A stretch of DNA of 55,358 bases from Caldilineaceae bacterium (GCA_022824685.1 JAJDZJ010000164.1:1-55358); one strand, 5' to 3'; numbered from the stretch's first letter, positions 26,465-36,359 are shown. Notes: generated from the sequence alone by a model not told the origin. A program made the numbers and translations.

Positions 26465-27490
26465 GTGACGAATCGTGTCGCAAATGAAGGCGACGCTCAG
26501 AGCCGAGAAAGCGCAACTCTTTCGGTTGAGGTCCTTCTGACCCAGCTAAGAGAAGAGGGTGATTTGCCGCGTACGCAGGAGCTGATCGCTCTGTCCGATC
26601 TGAGTCTGGCCGATATAAGGCGCGTGCAGGAGGCGTGGGGCAAGATCAGTGACGCCCGCAGGCTGCATGTTGTACAGACACTGGTGGAAGAGAGTTTCAC
26701 CAATCTGCAGGTGCAGTTGGGAAGGCTGTTGCGTCTGGCCCTGACCGACTCCTTGCCGGAAGTGCGCATTCTGGCGATACGGGGACTGTGGGAGGATCGA
26801 GATGGGGATCTTGTCGGCCCCCTCATTCACGCTTTGAACAACGATCTTCACGAGGCGGTTCGGGCTGAAGCCGCCGAAGCTTTGGGCGTGTTTGTACTGG
26901 CAGGCGAGTTGGACGAACTCTCACCGGCGCTGGCGATGCGGGCGGAGGACTCGTTGCTGGCCGTATTGCACGCGGAAATGGAGCCGCTCACGGTTCAGGC
27001 CAGGGCCCTGGAGAGCATCGCCTTTTCGGGCGAGACGGGCATTCGCGATCTGATCGAAGATTGCTACTTTTCGCCCTATGACGAGATGCGGGCGGCCGCT
27101 CTGCGTGCGATGGGTCGCAGCGCGGACGTGCGCTGGCGTTCGACGGTACAGGCCGAACTGGCCAGCCCTGAAGCGGAGATGAGAGCGGCCGCGGCGCGTG
27201 CCTGCGGCGAACTGGAGGCGAGGGACGCGCTCGAAGATTTGATCGAACTGCTTGGCGACGATAACAAACCGGTGCGGATGGCTACGATATTCGCGTTGGG
27301 ACGCGTGGGCGGGCGGCAGGCGCGGGAGATGCTGAACGCCCTGAGCGAGAGTGAAGACGCCGACGAAGCGCAAGCGGCGGCGACCGCCCTGGAAGAGGCT
27401 CTATTCTACGGGGATGCGGAGGCAATTCCACTGTTTGATGAAACGCAGGAAAGCTGGGAAGATGAGCCTGACGATTGGGAGGCATGGTGA
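26465..27490 (+). CDS. HEAT-repeat protein
   Basis: This 341-residue protein consists largely of HEAT/PBS-lyase-type helical repeats, visible as recurring patterns such as LPEVRILAIRGLWEDRD, HEAVRAEAAEALG, YDEMRAAALRAMG, EAEMRAAAARACGEL and NKPVRMATIFALGRVG. Such scaffolds mediate protein-protein contacts. The C-terminus is acidic and Trp-containing. The GTG at 26465 follows GAGGCGGAAA; the frame continues upstream only with a TTG. Its stop overlaps the next ATG. Confidence 0.83.
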   Translation: MTNRVANEGDAQSRESATLSVEVLLTQLREEGDLPRTQELIALSDLSLADIRRVQEAWGKISDARRLHVVQTLVEESFTNLQVQLGRLLRLALTDSLPEVRILAIRGLWEDRDGDLVGPLIHALNNDLHEAVRAEAAEALGVFVLAGELDELSPALAMRAEDSLLAVLHAEMEPLTVQARALESIAFSGETGIRDLIEDCYFSPYDEMRAAALRAMGRSADVRWRSTVQAELASPEAEMRAAAARACGELEARDALEDLIELLGDDNKPVRMATIFALGRVGGRQAREMLNALSESEDADEAQAAATALEEALFYGDAEAIPLFDETQESWEDEPDDWEAW

Positions 27491-27846
27491 ATCTGAAGCT
27501 CAAGCGCCTGGTCCGCACGCACAGCTCTGAACAGTATGCGCTCTTTGACCTGGCCCAAACAGACGCCGAAGATGAGCCTCTTACGATCGGCAAACTCGAT
27601 CTTCATTACACAGGGGAGGGCACGTATGGCACGATCTTGTTGTGGGACATGGGTCCCCAGCAGATAGAGCCAGAACGAAGGAGGTTGTTTGTGCGTGCGC
27701 TTCTGAGTGAACTGGTCTTGCCGATGGGATTGCCCAATGAATTCGTCGTAGAGTTTTTTGCGCCCACGCTGGATGAGTACGAAGTGTTTCACAATCTGGA
27801 CGAGGGCGTTGACGAGCCTGGGCGGGCGCCTGAACAGGAGGAGTGA
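27484..27846 (+). CDS. Small conserved-looking protein of unknown function
   Basis: This 120-residue protein is not recognised. It is mixed alpha/beta in appearance, acidic overall, with no membrane segment or signal peptide. It contains LDLHYTGEGTYGTILLWD in a strand-rich first half and a helical second half. The ATG at 27484 overlaps the HEAT-protein stop by seven bases and is preceded by GGGAGGC, so it is very likely translated and may partner the HEAT protein. Confidence 0.7.
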   Translation: MVNLKLKRLVRTHSSEQYALFDLAQTDAEDEPLTIGKLDLHYTGEGTYGTILLWDMGPQQIEPERRRLFVRALLSELVLPMGLPNEFVVEFFAPTLDEYEVFHNLDEGVDEPGRAPEQEE

Positions 27847-27916
27847 GGCCGCTAAGAAGACGCCTGCCGGAAACTGGTCTGGGAAGAGTCATTCAACTGA
27901 GAAAACGCGGATACTG

Positions 27917-28549
27917 ATGACCGAACACGAGCAGAATCAGGGTCGAACTGGGAATGGCGGCTATGGGGCCGACTATCGCACCGTACTGAATGAAAGCGCC
28001 CGTCTGTTGCGCGCAAACCGGCCCGGCGAGGCGATCGCCGTGCTTGAGCCATTGCAGGCAGATCTGCCGGATGACCCGGATATCGCGATCAATATGGGCG
28101 GGGCGTTGATATTGCAGAGAAAATGGTCGAAGGCGGTCAAGATTTTGAAACGGGCGGTGGAACTCTCGCCCGACAATGTGCTTTTGTGGACCAATCTGGC
28201 GGCCGCGTATCTGGGCCGGCTGGAGACGTCGGGACCGAAACACCAGGCAAGGGCGATTGCCGCCTACGAAAGGGCGCTCGGGCTGGATCCCAGCACGCCG
28301 AACGTACACTATCACTTGGGCCTGATTTACAAGCAACAGGGAAACCTGAGCCGGTCGTCGGCCATGTTCCAGCGGGCGCTGGAGGTGAACCCGGAGGACA
28401 GGGACGCCCGTTTCTGGATGGAAAGGCTGAGTGACCAGATCGTGGAGATCGAGCGCGAGAAGAGACTGAAGCGCTCGCAGCAGGACCGTTCCGGCGCGAA
28501 TTCTGATGGAAACGGGCATCGTCCTTCCGGACTGGGAGAGGGATCGTAA
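27917..28549 (+). CDS. TPR-repeat protein
   Basis: This 210-residue soluble protein contains three to four tetratricopeptide repeats, seen as LLRANRPGEAIAVLEPL, INMGGALILQRKWSKAVKILKRAVELSPDN, and YHLGLIYKQQGNLSRSSAMFQRALEVNPED patterns. The C-terminal 40 residues are charged and probably disordered. It ends two bases before the FecR-like gene. TPR proteins act as assembly scaffolds; no partner can be named. Confidence 0.85.
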   Translation: MTEHEQNQGRTGNGGYGADYRTVLNESARLLRANRPGEAIAVLEPLQADLPDDPDIAINMGGALILQRKWSKAVKILKRAVELSPDNVLLWTNLAAAYLGRLETSGPKHQARAIAAYERALGLDPSTPNVHYHLGLIYKQQGNLSRSSAMFQRALEVNPEDRDARFWMERLSDQIVEIEREKRLKRSQQDRSGANSDGNGHRPSGLGEGS

Positions 28550-28551
28550 CC

Positions 28552-29844
28552 ATGACGGCGGAACCGTCGGTATCGTCAAGCGCGACAGTTGACGAGTCTT
28601 CGACCGTTCATTCACAGCCTATGCCCCGGTGGCGCGAGCGCCCGGAACGCGCTGCATGGATCATTCTGTTGTTCTCGTTCGCCATATTCGTCGTGCTGAT
28701 GGCGGGCATCCCCTTGGCGGTTCTCCGGCTCTACCATTCGGCTGCGGTAAGGCAATCTCTCCAATTTGAAACGACGGTCGGCACAGTTCTTCTCTACCCT
28801 CCGCGTTCCGATCAGCCGATCGCGCTGACTGACAGCCGGGAAGGGATAAGCGAGGGAAGCCGGCTGCAAACGACGGGAACGGCTACGCAGGGCGTGTTGG
28901 GGTTGCCGGCGGGTGGTCAGAGTGACGATTTGATGGGAACCATATTGCTTTACCCCAACACGTCACTTGAGATAGTACGGAGCAGGCGGCCCTACTTTGC
29001 CGGCAGCGATCGGCCATACAGGCTACGCATCCGTCTGCACGAGGGTCAAGTACGTCTTTTCACTCGGAGCGCGTTGGCCCGAAAGGTAGAGGTTCAGATC
29101 GAGACGCCTCAGGGCGAGGCCCAGCTTGAGGAAGGAAACTACGCATTCTTCGTTGACGCCGACAGCAGCGAAGTTGTGGTGAAGCAGGGTGTTGCCAGGC
29201 TCGCGCAACCGGGGCAGGATCCGGTTGAGATTGAACCAGGATGGCGCACATGGATTCAGGCGGACGGGACGATACTGCCGGTGGATCCAGCGGTGCATAA
29301 TCTCCTGCGGGACAGTAGATTCACCGAGCCATTGGGGGAGGAGTGGGAAAGCTATACGCCGCCGCACGTTACGCCGGGCACGGTCGAATTCATCGAGAAG
29401 GACGGCCGTCAGGTGGCTCGCTTCTTCTTCCGAGGCCCCAACCAGGTCCATACGGAGATTGGGATACGGCAGGTTGTCGACCAGGACGTGCATAGTTACG
29501 ATTCGCTGATCGTCAAGCTGGACGTCAATCTGGATTGGCAGACTTTGCCGGGCGCCGGCGAACTGAGTTCTGAGTTTCCCTTACGCGTCGAGCTTACATT
29601 CACGGACATTCATGGGAAGGAAGTGCGGTGGGGCTATGGTTTCTATAACATGGATCCACGACCGGAGTATCCCTTGTTCGGCGGCATGCAGGTCCCGCTT
29701 TTCACGTGGCACAGCTATGAGTCGGGGAATCTGATGGAGGAGTTGGAGGCGACGCGGCCGGCGCACATCGACAGTATCCGGCTGTATGCCAGCGGCTGGA
29801 ACTACGAATCGTTCGCGAGTGAACTGGAGCTTGTCGTCGAATGA
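28552..29844 (+). CDS. FecR-like single-pass membrane protein
   Basis: This 430-residue protein has a polar cytoplasmic N-terminus of about 35 residues, one membrane helix (AAWIILLFSFAIFVVLMAGIP) and a large outer part. Residues about 75-230 resemble a FecR-type beta domain: TVLLYP..., LYPNTSLEIVRS, LHEGQVRLFT, ETPQGEAQLEEGNYAFFVD and VVVKQGVARLAQ. The C-terminal half is beta-rich and looks like a carbohydrate-binding-like jelly roll. No sigma factor or TonB receptor is adjacent. Its stop overlaps the glycosyltransferase start (ATGA). Confidence 0.75.
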   Translation: MTAEPSVSSSATVDESSTVHSQPMPRWRERPERAAWIILLFSFAIFVVLMAGIPLAVLRLYHSAAVRQSLQFETTVGTVLLYPPRSDQPIALTDSREGISEGSRLQTTGTATQGVLGLPAGGQSDDLMGTILLYPNTSLEIVRSRRPYFAGSDRPYRLRIRLHEGQVRLFTRSALARKVEVQIETPQGEAQLEEGNYAFFVDADSSEVVVKQGVARLAQPGQDPVEIEPGWRTWIQADGTILPVDPAVHNLLRDSRFTEPLGEEWESYTPPHVTPGTVEFIEKDGRQVARFFFRGPNQVHTEIGIRQVVDQDVHSYDSLIVKLDVNLDWQTLPGAGELSSEFPLRVELTFTDIHGKEVRWGYGFYNMDPRPEYPLFGGMQVPLFTWHSYESGNLMEELEATRPAHIDSIRLYASGWNYESFASELELVVE

Positions 29845-31688
29845 CCGGCGGGCACAGCATGGCGCGGACCGGCTGGCTGATCGTTGCGATCAGCCTCTTT
29901 CTTTTTCTGGCGGCATATCAGTTGGGGTTGCCCGGCCTCCACTACGACGAAGCCAAAGAGGCGGGCGTCAATGCGATGGAGCTTCTCCACCGGGCGCCTG
30001 TGACCGCGTTCCGCGACGCGACCGTATCGGTTTTGGGTCTGGAACTTCCCTTGATGACGCAGGACTATATCGGCGCGTTGAACGTCTATCTGGCGTTGCC
30101 GTTTTTGGCGGCAACGGGTATTGGAGTTCCCAATTTACGCTTGCTGGCCCTGATTCTGGCGGTTCTTGGGCTGCTGGCGCTGGAACGGGCCGTTTCGGAA
30201 TGGCTGGCGCTGTGTTCTGGCAGGCAGGACTCCGTTGCCCCCATTGCCCCGGCGGCGCTTACCTGCTTGACCCTCCTGGCTGCGGCCCCCAGTTTTGTAT
30301 TCTGGCAGCGGCAGGGAATCTTTGTCACGAACGCAACGATACCTTTCACTTTCGCCTGCATCTGGCAGGGTCTGCGCTGGTTGCGGCTAGGAGAGGGCAG
30401 GGCCTTGATTCTCTCAGCCTTTTGCGCAGGGCTGGCCGTCTATGCGAAATTGCTGGCGGCCTGGGTTGTCCTGCCTTTCTGCGGGCTATGCATGGCCTGG
30501 TGGCTGGGCAGACGGGCGAGAGGCGCGTTCATAGAGGACAGGGGCACGCGCGTACGGCGGCAACCAAGTGGACTGGCAAAAGGCAGATATGCCTGGCTTC
30601 TTCACTGGCGCTCTCTCGGCCTGCCTCTGCTGGCCGCTCTAGCCTTCGCGGCGCCTCTGATCCCCTTCATCCTGTTCAACGTGAAGACGGGGGGCACCCT
30701 CTCGTCGATTACGCAGAATCTGGGCAGCAGCTACTACGGCGTGAACAACGCCGCCATTTGGGAAAACGCGACAGTGCGCTGGCAGCAGCTGTTGCAGACC
30801 TTGCGCGGCGACCATCTCTGGTATTTGGGCGCGCTCGAAGGAAACGCGCTGGCGCCCGCGGCGGCGCTGGGGCTGCCGGCCGCGGCCCTGTTACGCAGGG
30901 GCGGCCGCCGCGTGGTTGGTCCGCCGCTCCTGTTGCTGGCGGCGGCATTCGGCGCCAGTTTCTTCACTGTCAGCGATCTTTTTGTCACACACTATGCCTT
31001 GCTCCATCCCCTGGCGATTGCGGTGACTGGCGTGGGGCTGCACGAACTGTGGCGATGGGCGGCGTTCAAGGGTGGTGATGGGGCGGATGGGAGGGGGCCT
31101 GGCGGCGCGGTTGGCGCCGGGAGAAAGGGAAACGCCGGCAACCCGCTTTGGGAATGGCTGCGAGGGCTGATTTCGGGCAGCGCGTCAGGTCCGCAATTTG
31201 GTCTGAAGGTTGTGGCGCATTCGAGCCTGGCGCTGGTCGTGTGCGCCGTCTTTCTGCTCGACTTGCGGGCAACGGCGGGGTACCACAGCGCGCTCACGCG
31301 CAGCGGCGGGTTGGTCGACCATTCAGATGCCTCCTACCACCTCGCGTTCGACTTGCGGCACGGGGGCATGGGCGCGCCGATTGCGCTTGACTGGGGGATG
31401 GAGGCGCCCATCCGGTTTCTGAGTGAGGGGCGCGTCAGGCCGATAGAGGTTTTCGGCTACGGTTCGCTGCAGGAACCGGACGGGGGTTTCATCGAGCGGC
31501 TCGAGCCATTTCTGGACAATGTCGACAACGTCTATCTTCTGCGTGCGCCGGGCAACGAGGTTTTTCAAGGACGGAGGGCGGCTTTCGAGCGTATGGTCAG
31601 GGAGAGAAATGGCCGCCTGGAGCGAGAGCAGGTATACGCGCAGTTGGACGGCACGCCGCTTTATGAGCGTTGGCGGGTCCACGACTGA
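29841..31688 (+). CDS. GT39/ArnT-like membrane glycosyltransferase
   Basis: This 615-residue polytopic protein has about ten hydrophobic segments and the acidic YDEA motif in the first outer loop (PGLHYDEAKEAG), as in PMT/ArnT-type GT-C enzymes that use polyprenyl-phosphate sugars. The C-terminal third is a soluble outer domain. A Gly/Asp-rich loop around residue 410 is low-complexity. Start at 29841 overlaps the preceding stop; an ATG at 29859 directly before the first helix is an alternative. The GT2 enzyme at 42.5 kb could supply a lipid-linked sugar (inference). Confidence 0.78.
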   Translation: MTGGHSMARTGWLIVAISLFLFLAAYQLGLPGLHYDEAKEAGVNAMELLHRAPVTAFRDATVSVLGLELPLMTQDYIGALNVYLALPFLAATGIGVPNLRLLALILAVLGLLALERAVSEWLALCSGRQDSVAPIAPAALTCLTLLAAAPSFVFWQRQGIFVTNATIPFTFACIWQGLRWLRLGEGRALILSAFCAGLAVYAKLLAAWVVLPFCGLCMAWWLGRRARGAFIEDRGTRVRRQPSGLAKGRYAWLLHWRSLGLPLLAALAFAAPLIPFILFNVKTGGTLSSITQNLGSSYYGVNNAAIWENATVRWQQLLQTLRGDHLWYLGALEGNALAPAAALGLPAAALLRRGGRRVVGPPLLLLAAAFGASFFTVSDLFVTHYALLHPLAIAVTGVGLHELWRWAAFKGGDGADGRGPGGAVGAGRKGNAGNPLWEWLRGLISGSASGPQFGLKVVAHSSLALVVCAVFLLDLRATAGYHSALTRSGGLVDHSDASYHLAFDLRHGGMGAPIALDWGMEAPIRFLSEGRVRPIEVFGYGSLQEPDGGFIERLEPFLDNVDNVYLLRAPGNEVFQGRRAAFERMVRERNGRLEREQVYAQLDGTPLYERWRVHD

Positions 31689-32071
31689 GCGTAGTCGTGG
31701 CAGATGGCTTGTATCCGGGGAGAGCGCCCAGAACGCCAGATCCTCTGTGCAACCGCGTAAGCGAGCCGGGCGTCTACGGGAATGTGAAGAGACGTCTGCG
31801 ATTCGGGGGAAACGGGAAGGGAGACGTAAAGCGCGGTCAGGCTGGCATCGCTTTGGGCGCGGCGAAACCGGCGCAGAGGTTTGAGGAAAGCGATGGGGCG
31901 GTTTGTTCGGCGCTGGCGGAAGGCCCGCCTTTTTGAACGGCTGGGCCATTTCACCGTTGGGAAGAGAAGGATGGCGGACCGGAATCGTGAGGTTTCCCGG
32001 CCCGGTTGAGCATATCGGATTTAGCTGATAGAATGTAACGACCCCAATATGCGGTGGTTCAGAGAAGCGAA
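31689..32071. other. Gap with one promoter candidate
   Basis: These 383 bases hold no supported gene. Short open frames are shadows with Arg-rich composition. A promoter candidate lies at 32006-32034. Confidence 0.4.
32006..32034 (+). promoter_or_regulatory. Sigma70-like promoter for the UbiA-like gene
   Basis: TTGAGC (32006-32011) and TAGAAT (32029-32034) with a 17-base spacer end 38 bases before the chosen ATG. Confidence 0.55.
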
Positions 32072-33103
32072 ATGGTCAGTCGAATTCCGTCCGAAGCGCA
32101 CAGGGGCAGCGCGGACGCTGCGCAGACACATAGGGCAGGCATCCGGCCAAGGGGTGTCGGATACTTCAGGGTAGCCGCTCAGATGGGGCGGCTGCGGGCC
32201 GTCCCTGCGCTGCTTACGCCGGTCCTTTGGGGGGCGGCGACCGCACGCTGGCAGGTGGGGACGATCAGCGTCTGGTGGGCACTGGTGATGGTGTTCAGTT
32301 TTGGCGCACTGGCCCTGTGCTGCAACTATCTGGGCGCGTATGTGGATTATGCGCGCCACATGCGGAGCGAGGGACAGATTGCCACAGCGGGAAGCGGGCG
32401 GGACACTGCGCGGATTTCGCAGACCGCGCTCTTCGACGGTTTTGACTGGATGCAGCAGAGGCTGTTGCGGCCTGAGACATTTCTCAGCCTTGGCCTGATG
32501 TCAGGGACGATATACGTTCTGGCGGCGCTATGGATGGGCTTTTTCATTGGCTGGCCGATCTGGTTTTTCGCGCTGATCAGCGCGCTGATGTGCGGTGTTT
32601 CATTGTGGCCTGCCGTCCGCTATGCCCGCAGATTCTGGTGGGTCGGCGAAATCGCCTACTGGTTGGGCTTAGGCGTCATTCCATTGCTGGGCACATACTT
32701 TGCGCTGACAGGCGCCATCACACGTCTTGTCCTGTTGATCGCGCTGGCGCCGGCAACATTCGCGTGGCTGGCGAATCAGTCCTACAGCTTCTACAGCTGG
32801 CACCGGGACTGGCGTCTGCGGAGACGCACGCTGGCTGTGGTGTTCGGGCCTGAGCGGGGTCTGGACATTGCGGCAATCATCGCGATCGGAGGATTTATCG
32901 CGCTGATCCTGTTGATGGCGACGGGGGCCGTGCCGGTGTGGACGATACTCGTGCTCGGCGCGTTTCCCCTGTTTTTGCGGGCGTTTTCCCGGTCACGGGT
33001 GTGGCCGTTTTCCCGGCAGGCGGGCATGGGCACAGTGGCCAACGCTATCAATGGGGCGATCGTGGCAGGGCTGCTATGGCTGGCGCCAATGTGGCTCAAT
33101 TAG
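32072..33103 (+). CDS. UbiA-superfamily-like membrane protein with degenerate active-site motifs
   Basis: This 343-residue protein has about eight to nine membrane helices and the overall look of MenA-type prenyltransferases, including RLRAVPALLTPVLWGAA near the start and RRRTLAVVFGPERG late. The two metal-binding motifs are eroded. The first, usually NDxxDxxxD, reads NYLGAYVDY. The second, usually DxRDxxxD before KRTL, reads FYSWHRDW. It may have lost or changed catalysis. The ATG at 32072 follows GAGAAGCGA; a GTG at 32054 is possible. True MenA remains an alternative but is less likely. Confidence 0.65.
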   Translation: MVSRIPSEAHRGSADAAQTHRAGIRPRGVGYFRVAAQMGRLRAVPALLTPVLWGAATARWQVGTISVWWALVMVFSFGALALCCNYLGAYVDYARHMRSEGQIATAGSGRDTARISQTALFDGFDWMQQRLLRPETFLSLGLMSGTIYVLAALWMGFFIGWPIWFFALISALMCGVSLWPAVRYARRFWWVGEIAYWLGLGVIPLLGTYFALTGAITRLVLLIALAPATFAWLANQSYSFYSWHRDWRLRRRTLAVVFGPERGLDIAAIIAIGGFIALILLMATGAVPVWTILVLGAFPLFLRAFSRSRVWPFSRQAGMGTVANAINGAIVAGLLWLAPMWLN

Positions 33104-33206
33104 CCAGCGCGTGAAGGCAGATGTGTTGTGACTTGGGAAGGACGGCGCTGATTTCGTTTCTGCTCAAACAGGCGCTGGCATGACCCGAGCAGTTTCGAAT
33201 TGAATC

Positions 33207-33731
33207 ATGGCGGAACTAACGCGAAAAGAGTTCTATGAGTTGGCAGACCAGTGCCGGGAAAGAGCGCTGGAGCTGGCCCACTTTGATCAGAACCGGGTCA
33301 ATCGAAAGCAGTGCCGTCTGTTCAACGAGTGGCTGGCGCGCCTGAAGACGTATGATCAGCTGGCCCCCGGCGTGCATGACATCAGCGCGGCGAGGCCGAT
33401 CACCCGCTATGATCTGATGGTGGCTGTTGTCGTCCTGTGGATCGTGTCGCTTTTTCTGTTGCGGCAGGAGCTCGGCACGGGCGGGAACAGGTTTTTGGGG
33501 TTCGCGGCCTGGGGGTTGGTGGTGTTGCTCTACTTTTTGCCTGAATCGCTCTACGCCACGACGGTCGAGTTGCTGGAGGCGAAGGTGCTGCGGGTGGTGG
33601 AGACGCTGGAGGCGCTCTTGATCTCGCAGGAAATGGAGGTCACAGAGGCAGTGTTTTTCAAGATAAAGGAGAATCTGAGCACGGCCCGCCGGGAGTTGCG
33701 CCAGCAGATTCACCTTGCGCACAGCCGGTGA
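33207..33731 (+). CDS. Small two-helix membrane protein of unknown function
   Basis: This 174-residue protein has a charged, helical N-terminal 70 residues, two membrane helices (LMVAVVVLWIVSLFLL and FLGFAAWGLVVLLYFLP) and a C-terminal amphipathic helix rich in Glu and Leu (LLEAKVLRVVETLEALLISQEM) suggesting a coiled coil. No family was recognised. It lies 103 bases after the UbiA-like gene, in the same direction. Confidence 0.7.
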   Translation: MAELTRKEFYELADQCRERALELAHFDQNRVNRKQCRLFNEWLARLKTYDQLAPGVHDISAARPITRYDLMVAVVVLWIVSLFLLRQELGTGGNRFLGFAAWGLVVLLYFLPESLYATTVELLEAKVLRVVETLEALLISQEMEVTEAVFFKIKENLSTARRELRQQIHLAHSR

Positions 33732-33780
33732 TCCGCTTGTTGTACCTGAAGCCGAATCCGCTCAAAACACTTCTGCCATT

Positions 33781-35532
33781 TCAGTATTGCCCTGGCTGCG
33801 CGTGCTGCGCGGTTTCGACAATCTGATCGAGGACAGAGGTTACCTCCTGGTCGACTTCTTCGGGCCTGGCGAGCGAGGCAAGGCGATGGTAGGCTGTTTT
33901 GCGCATAACGTTGGGCAGCTCCAGCGCCCGAAAGAACGCCTCGAAGATTCTGTCAAGCAACTCACTTGCTTTCACGTCTTGCCGCCAGTAGCTGTCCTGC
34001 GCGTTTCGTAGGGCAACCGGCGGAACCAGATCGCTGACCACCCTTCTCATAATTTCGGTCCGCTTTTATTTTTCCGCGGCGGAAAAAAGCGTATCGGCCC
34101 CGGTTTCATTCTCGACTGCTGAATCCTGCGCATATCTCTCTAACACCGCAGGGATCGGGAGATAGTTTTCGATTTCCCTTCTCTGCCATTTGCGTTCCTT
34201 CAGAAAGGGAGGGGGCTCCGTAATCGCGGCGTCATGGTCATAGATTCCGATACCGACCAGGTCAGATTTCCCCTGGCGCAGCCCGAAGAAATGGTTGTGG
34301 GCGGCTGAAGGCTGATTGCCCACATAATGGACAAATGGTCTCTCAAGATATTCGGCCGCTGAATGGCTCAAAGTATGCGCGTAGGACCGAAGGCAGGCAA
34401 GATCAGTTGCCCCTTCCAGGTAGAGCACCCACCCAGTTTGCTCGGCCTGAAGGTAATCCTGGTAGCCAATCTGCTTGAGGGCTTTCGCGACCTGCGTTCG
34501 GCCAGACCGGTCATCAATTCTGTGCGGCTTTCCTACAAAGGCAACGACAATATCCTGAGCCCCAGCTTCATTCATGATGACTTCTGAATGGCTGGCAGCG
34601 ATGATCTGGCTCCCCATTTCCAATGCCGTTTGTGACAGAAGATGGTAGATTTGCCGCTGGCGCAGGATCTCGAGATGGGCATCCGGCTCATCCAGGAGAA
34701 GGACAGCAGAAGGGTTGGTGTACAGATATGCCAGGAGGAGCAAGGTCTGCTGGAGCCCGCGGCCCGAAGCAGAGAGCGCCAGCGACACGCCGGGGCGCTC
34801 GCTGTAGGCCATTGTTACTTCGCCTCGTTCAACAATGTGGTCCGGTCTATCCAGAGTGACCCCGAAGAGCTGGCGGATGTGTTCTTGAACTTTCCACCAC
34901 TCCCGCTCTTTGTTCTCTGCCAGGTTGTGGCAGAGGTTGCGCAACACCTGCGCGGTCTGGCCCTCACCGATCAGGACGTTCACGCGCCCCGGTTCCCATT
35001 TTGGCTCGACGGCAGCCAGGCCCGACATAGGAGGCAGATACGCGACATGCGTTTGCAGCGCCTGCTCAGGAACGGTCATTCTTTCGCCATAGGTCCCTGT
35101 ATCTGTTAACCGCAAGGGCTTACAGTAGAATGACTCTTCGTTGGCGTAGTCAAACTCCAGACCGCATTGCCAGGGGGCGCCGTTCGAAATGCCCTCGACG
35201 ATGATGTCGATCCGGACATTTTGGGTTCCTCTCTTCTCTCCCTCCATCGTACTCAGGCGGGTACGCAGATTGCGCCACAGCAGATTTGCCCTGGGAACCG
35301 GAATTGCAATCGTATCGCGTCGATTGATTGTAACGCCAGGTCGCTTTTCAGGTGTCGGTTTCCCCTGATAGCGTTCCATCCATTTGCGCAGGCCCAGGTC
35401 CCACAGGGCGAGCGCCTGCAAGGCGGTTGTCTTGCCGGAGTTGTTGGGGCCGACAAACACGACCGAAGTGCCCAGAGGTATGTCAACTTGCTGGAAGCGT
35501 TTGAAGTTTCGAATCGAAATGTTTGTCAGCAA
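33781..35532 (-). pseudogene. OLD-type ATPase/TOPRIM protein interrupted by an in-frame stop
   Basis: The first 488 codons encode an AAA ATPase of the OLD class: ISIRNFKRFQ, Walker A GPNNSGKTT, signature LSASGRGLQQTLLLLAYLY, Walker B AVLLLDEPDAHL and the switch His (ASHSE). A TOPRIM-like half follows with LYLEGATD and IYDHD. A TAA at 34066-34068 then ends the frame. The same frame resumes at once, running from KRTEIMRRVV to 33781 with the family's usual C-terminal block (DLVPPVALR, WRQDVKASELLDRIFEAFF, MRKTAYHRLASL). So one substitution, readthrough or error separates the parts. The TTG start follows GGAGGAGAG. OLD proteins are nucleases, some used in phage defence. Confidence 0.78.
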
Positions 35533-35597
35533 GACTCTCCTCCGCCAGAATCAACTGAGCACCATATTACAGCATCAGAACGGACAACAGGAATCTT

Positions 35598-36359
35598 TCA
35601 GGCCATTGGTGAGGAGGCCGCGCGTCTGGGGAAGTAGCAGGCCCAGACCGGCTTGCCGTTTTCGCGGCACCAGTGTTCGCGGTGGGTGGGGAGATAGGGG
35701 CCGACGCGGGCGGCCAATTCCGGGGTGTGCTCACTGAAGGCTGGGTAGCGCGAAAGTAGGTGGCGCACCATTTCGCCGTACTGTTCCACGTCTGTCTTCA
35801 GGTGCAGGTATCCGCCTGGCCGCAGTTTGGCCGCGAGCAGGTCGACGAAGGGCGGGGAGAAGAGGCGCTTGACTTTGTGCTGCGCCTTCCACCAGGGGTC
35901 TGGGAAGAGCACGTGGACGGCATCGACGCGTTGATCGGGGATGGCCAGCGGCAGGCCCACGCGGGCGTCGTCGTCGCTGAGCCACAGGTTCTCCAGTTCC
36001 CGTTTTTCCAGGCGGCGCAGGGCCAGGCGAACGGCTTTGGTTCTGGTTTCGAAGCCGACGAACCAGCGTTCGGGCATGCGCGCGGCCCGGTCGAGCAGGA
36101 AGTCGCCGCGGCCAAAGCCGATTTCGATTTCCAGGGGGCGGGCGCCGGCTGCGCGGCGGCGGAAGCGCAAGCCGTTGGCGGCGCGGCGATCGTCGAGGGC
36201 AAGCGCGCGAAAGAATTGCCGGTCCATGCCCCAGGCGGGCAGAGTGTCGAAGTTTGGGCGTCTCCGAGGGTCGCCGCCGATGAGGCCCTTGCCCGCCTGC
36301 CATTCAGCGTCGTGCCGGGCGCGTTGCTCGGGAGTCAACTCCTCCCAGGTAAAGTCCAT
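35598..36359 (-). CDS. trmB: tRNA (guanine-N7-)-methyltransferase
   Basis: TrmB makes m7G46 in the tRNA variable loop. The 253-residue protein has the SAM-binding [10 protein letters not shown], the [11 protein letters not shown] strand, [17 protein letters not shown] (family PDPW.K.RH signature) and the late [12 protein letters not shown]. The ATG at 36359 follows AAGGGCGA and fits the family length; the frame remains open upstream into the threonine synthase gene, where it is a shadow. It probably belongs to the thrC transcript. Confidence 0.93.
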   Translation of the reverse strand: MDFTWEELTPEQRARHDAEWQAGKGLIGGDPRRRPNFDTLPAWGMDRQFFRALALDDRRAANGLRFRRRAAGARPLEIEIGFGRGDFLLDRAARMPERWFVGFETRTKAVRLALRRLEKRELENLWLSDDDARVGLPLAIPDQRVDAVHVLFPDPWWKAQHKVKRLFSPPFVDLLAAKLRPGGYLHLKTDVEQYGEMVRHLLSRYPAFSEHTPELAARVGPYLPTHREHWCRENGKPVWACYFPRRAASSPMA

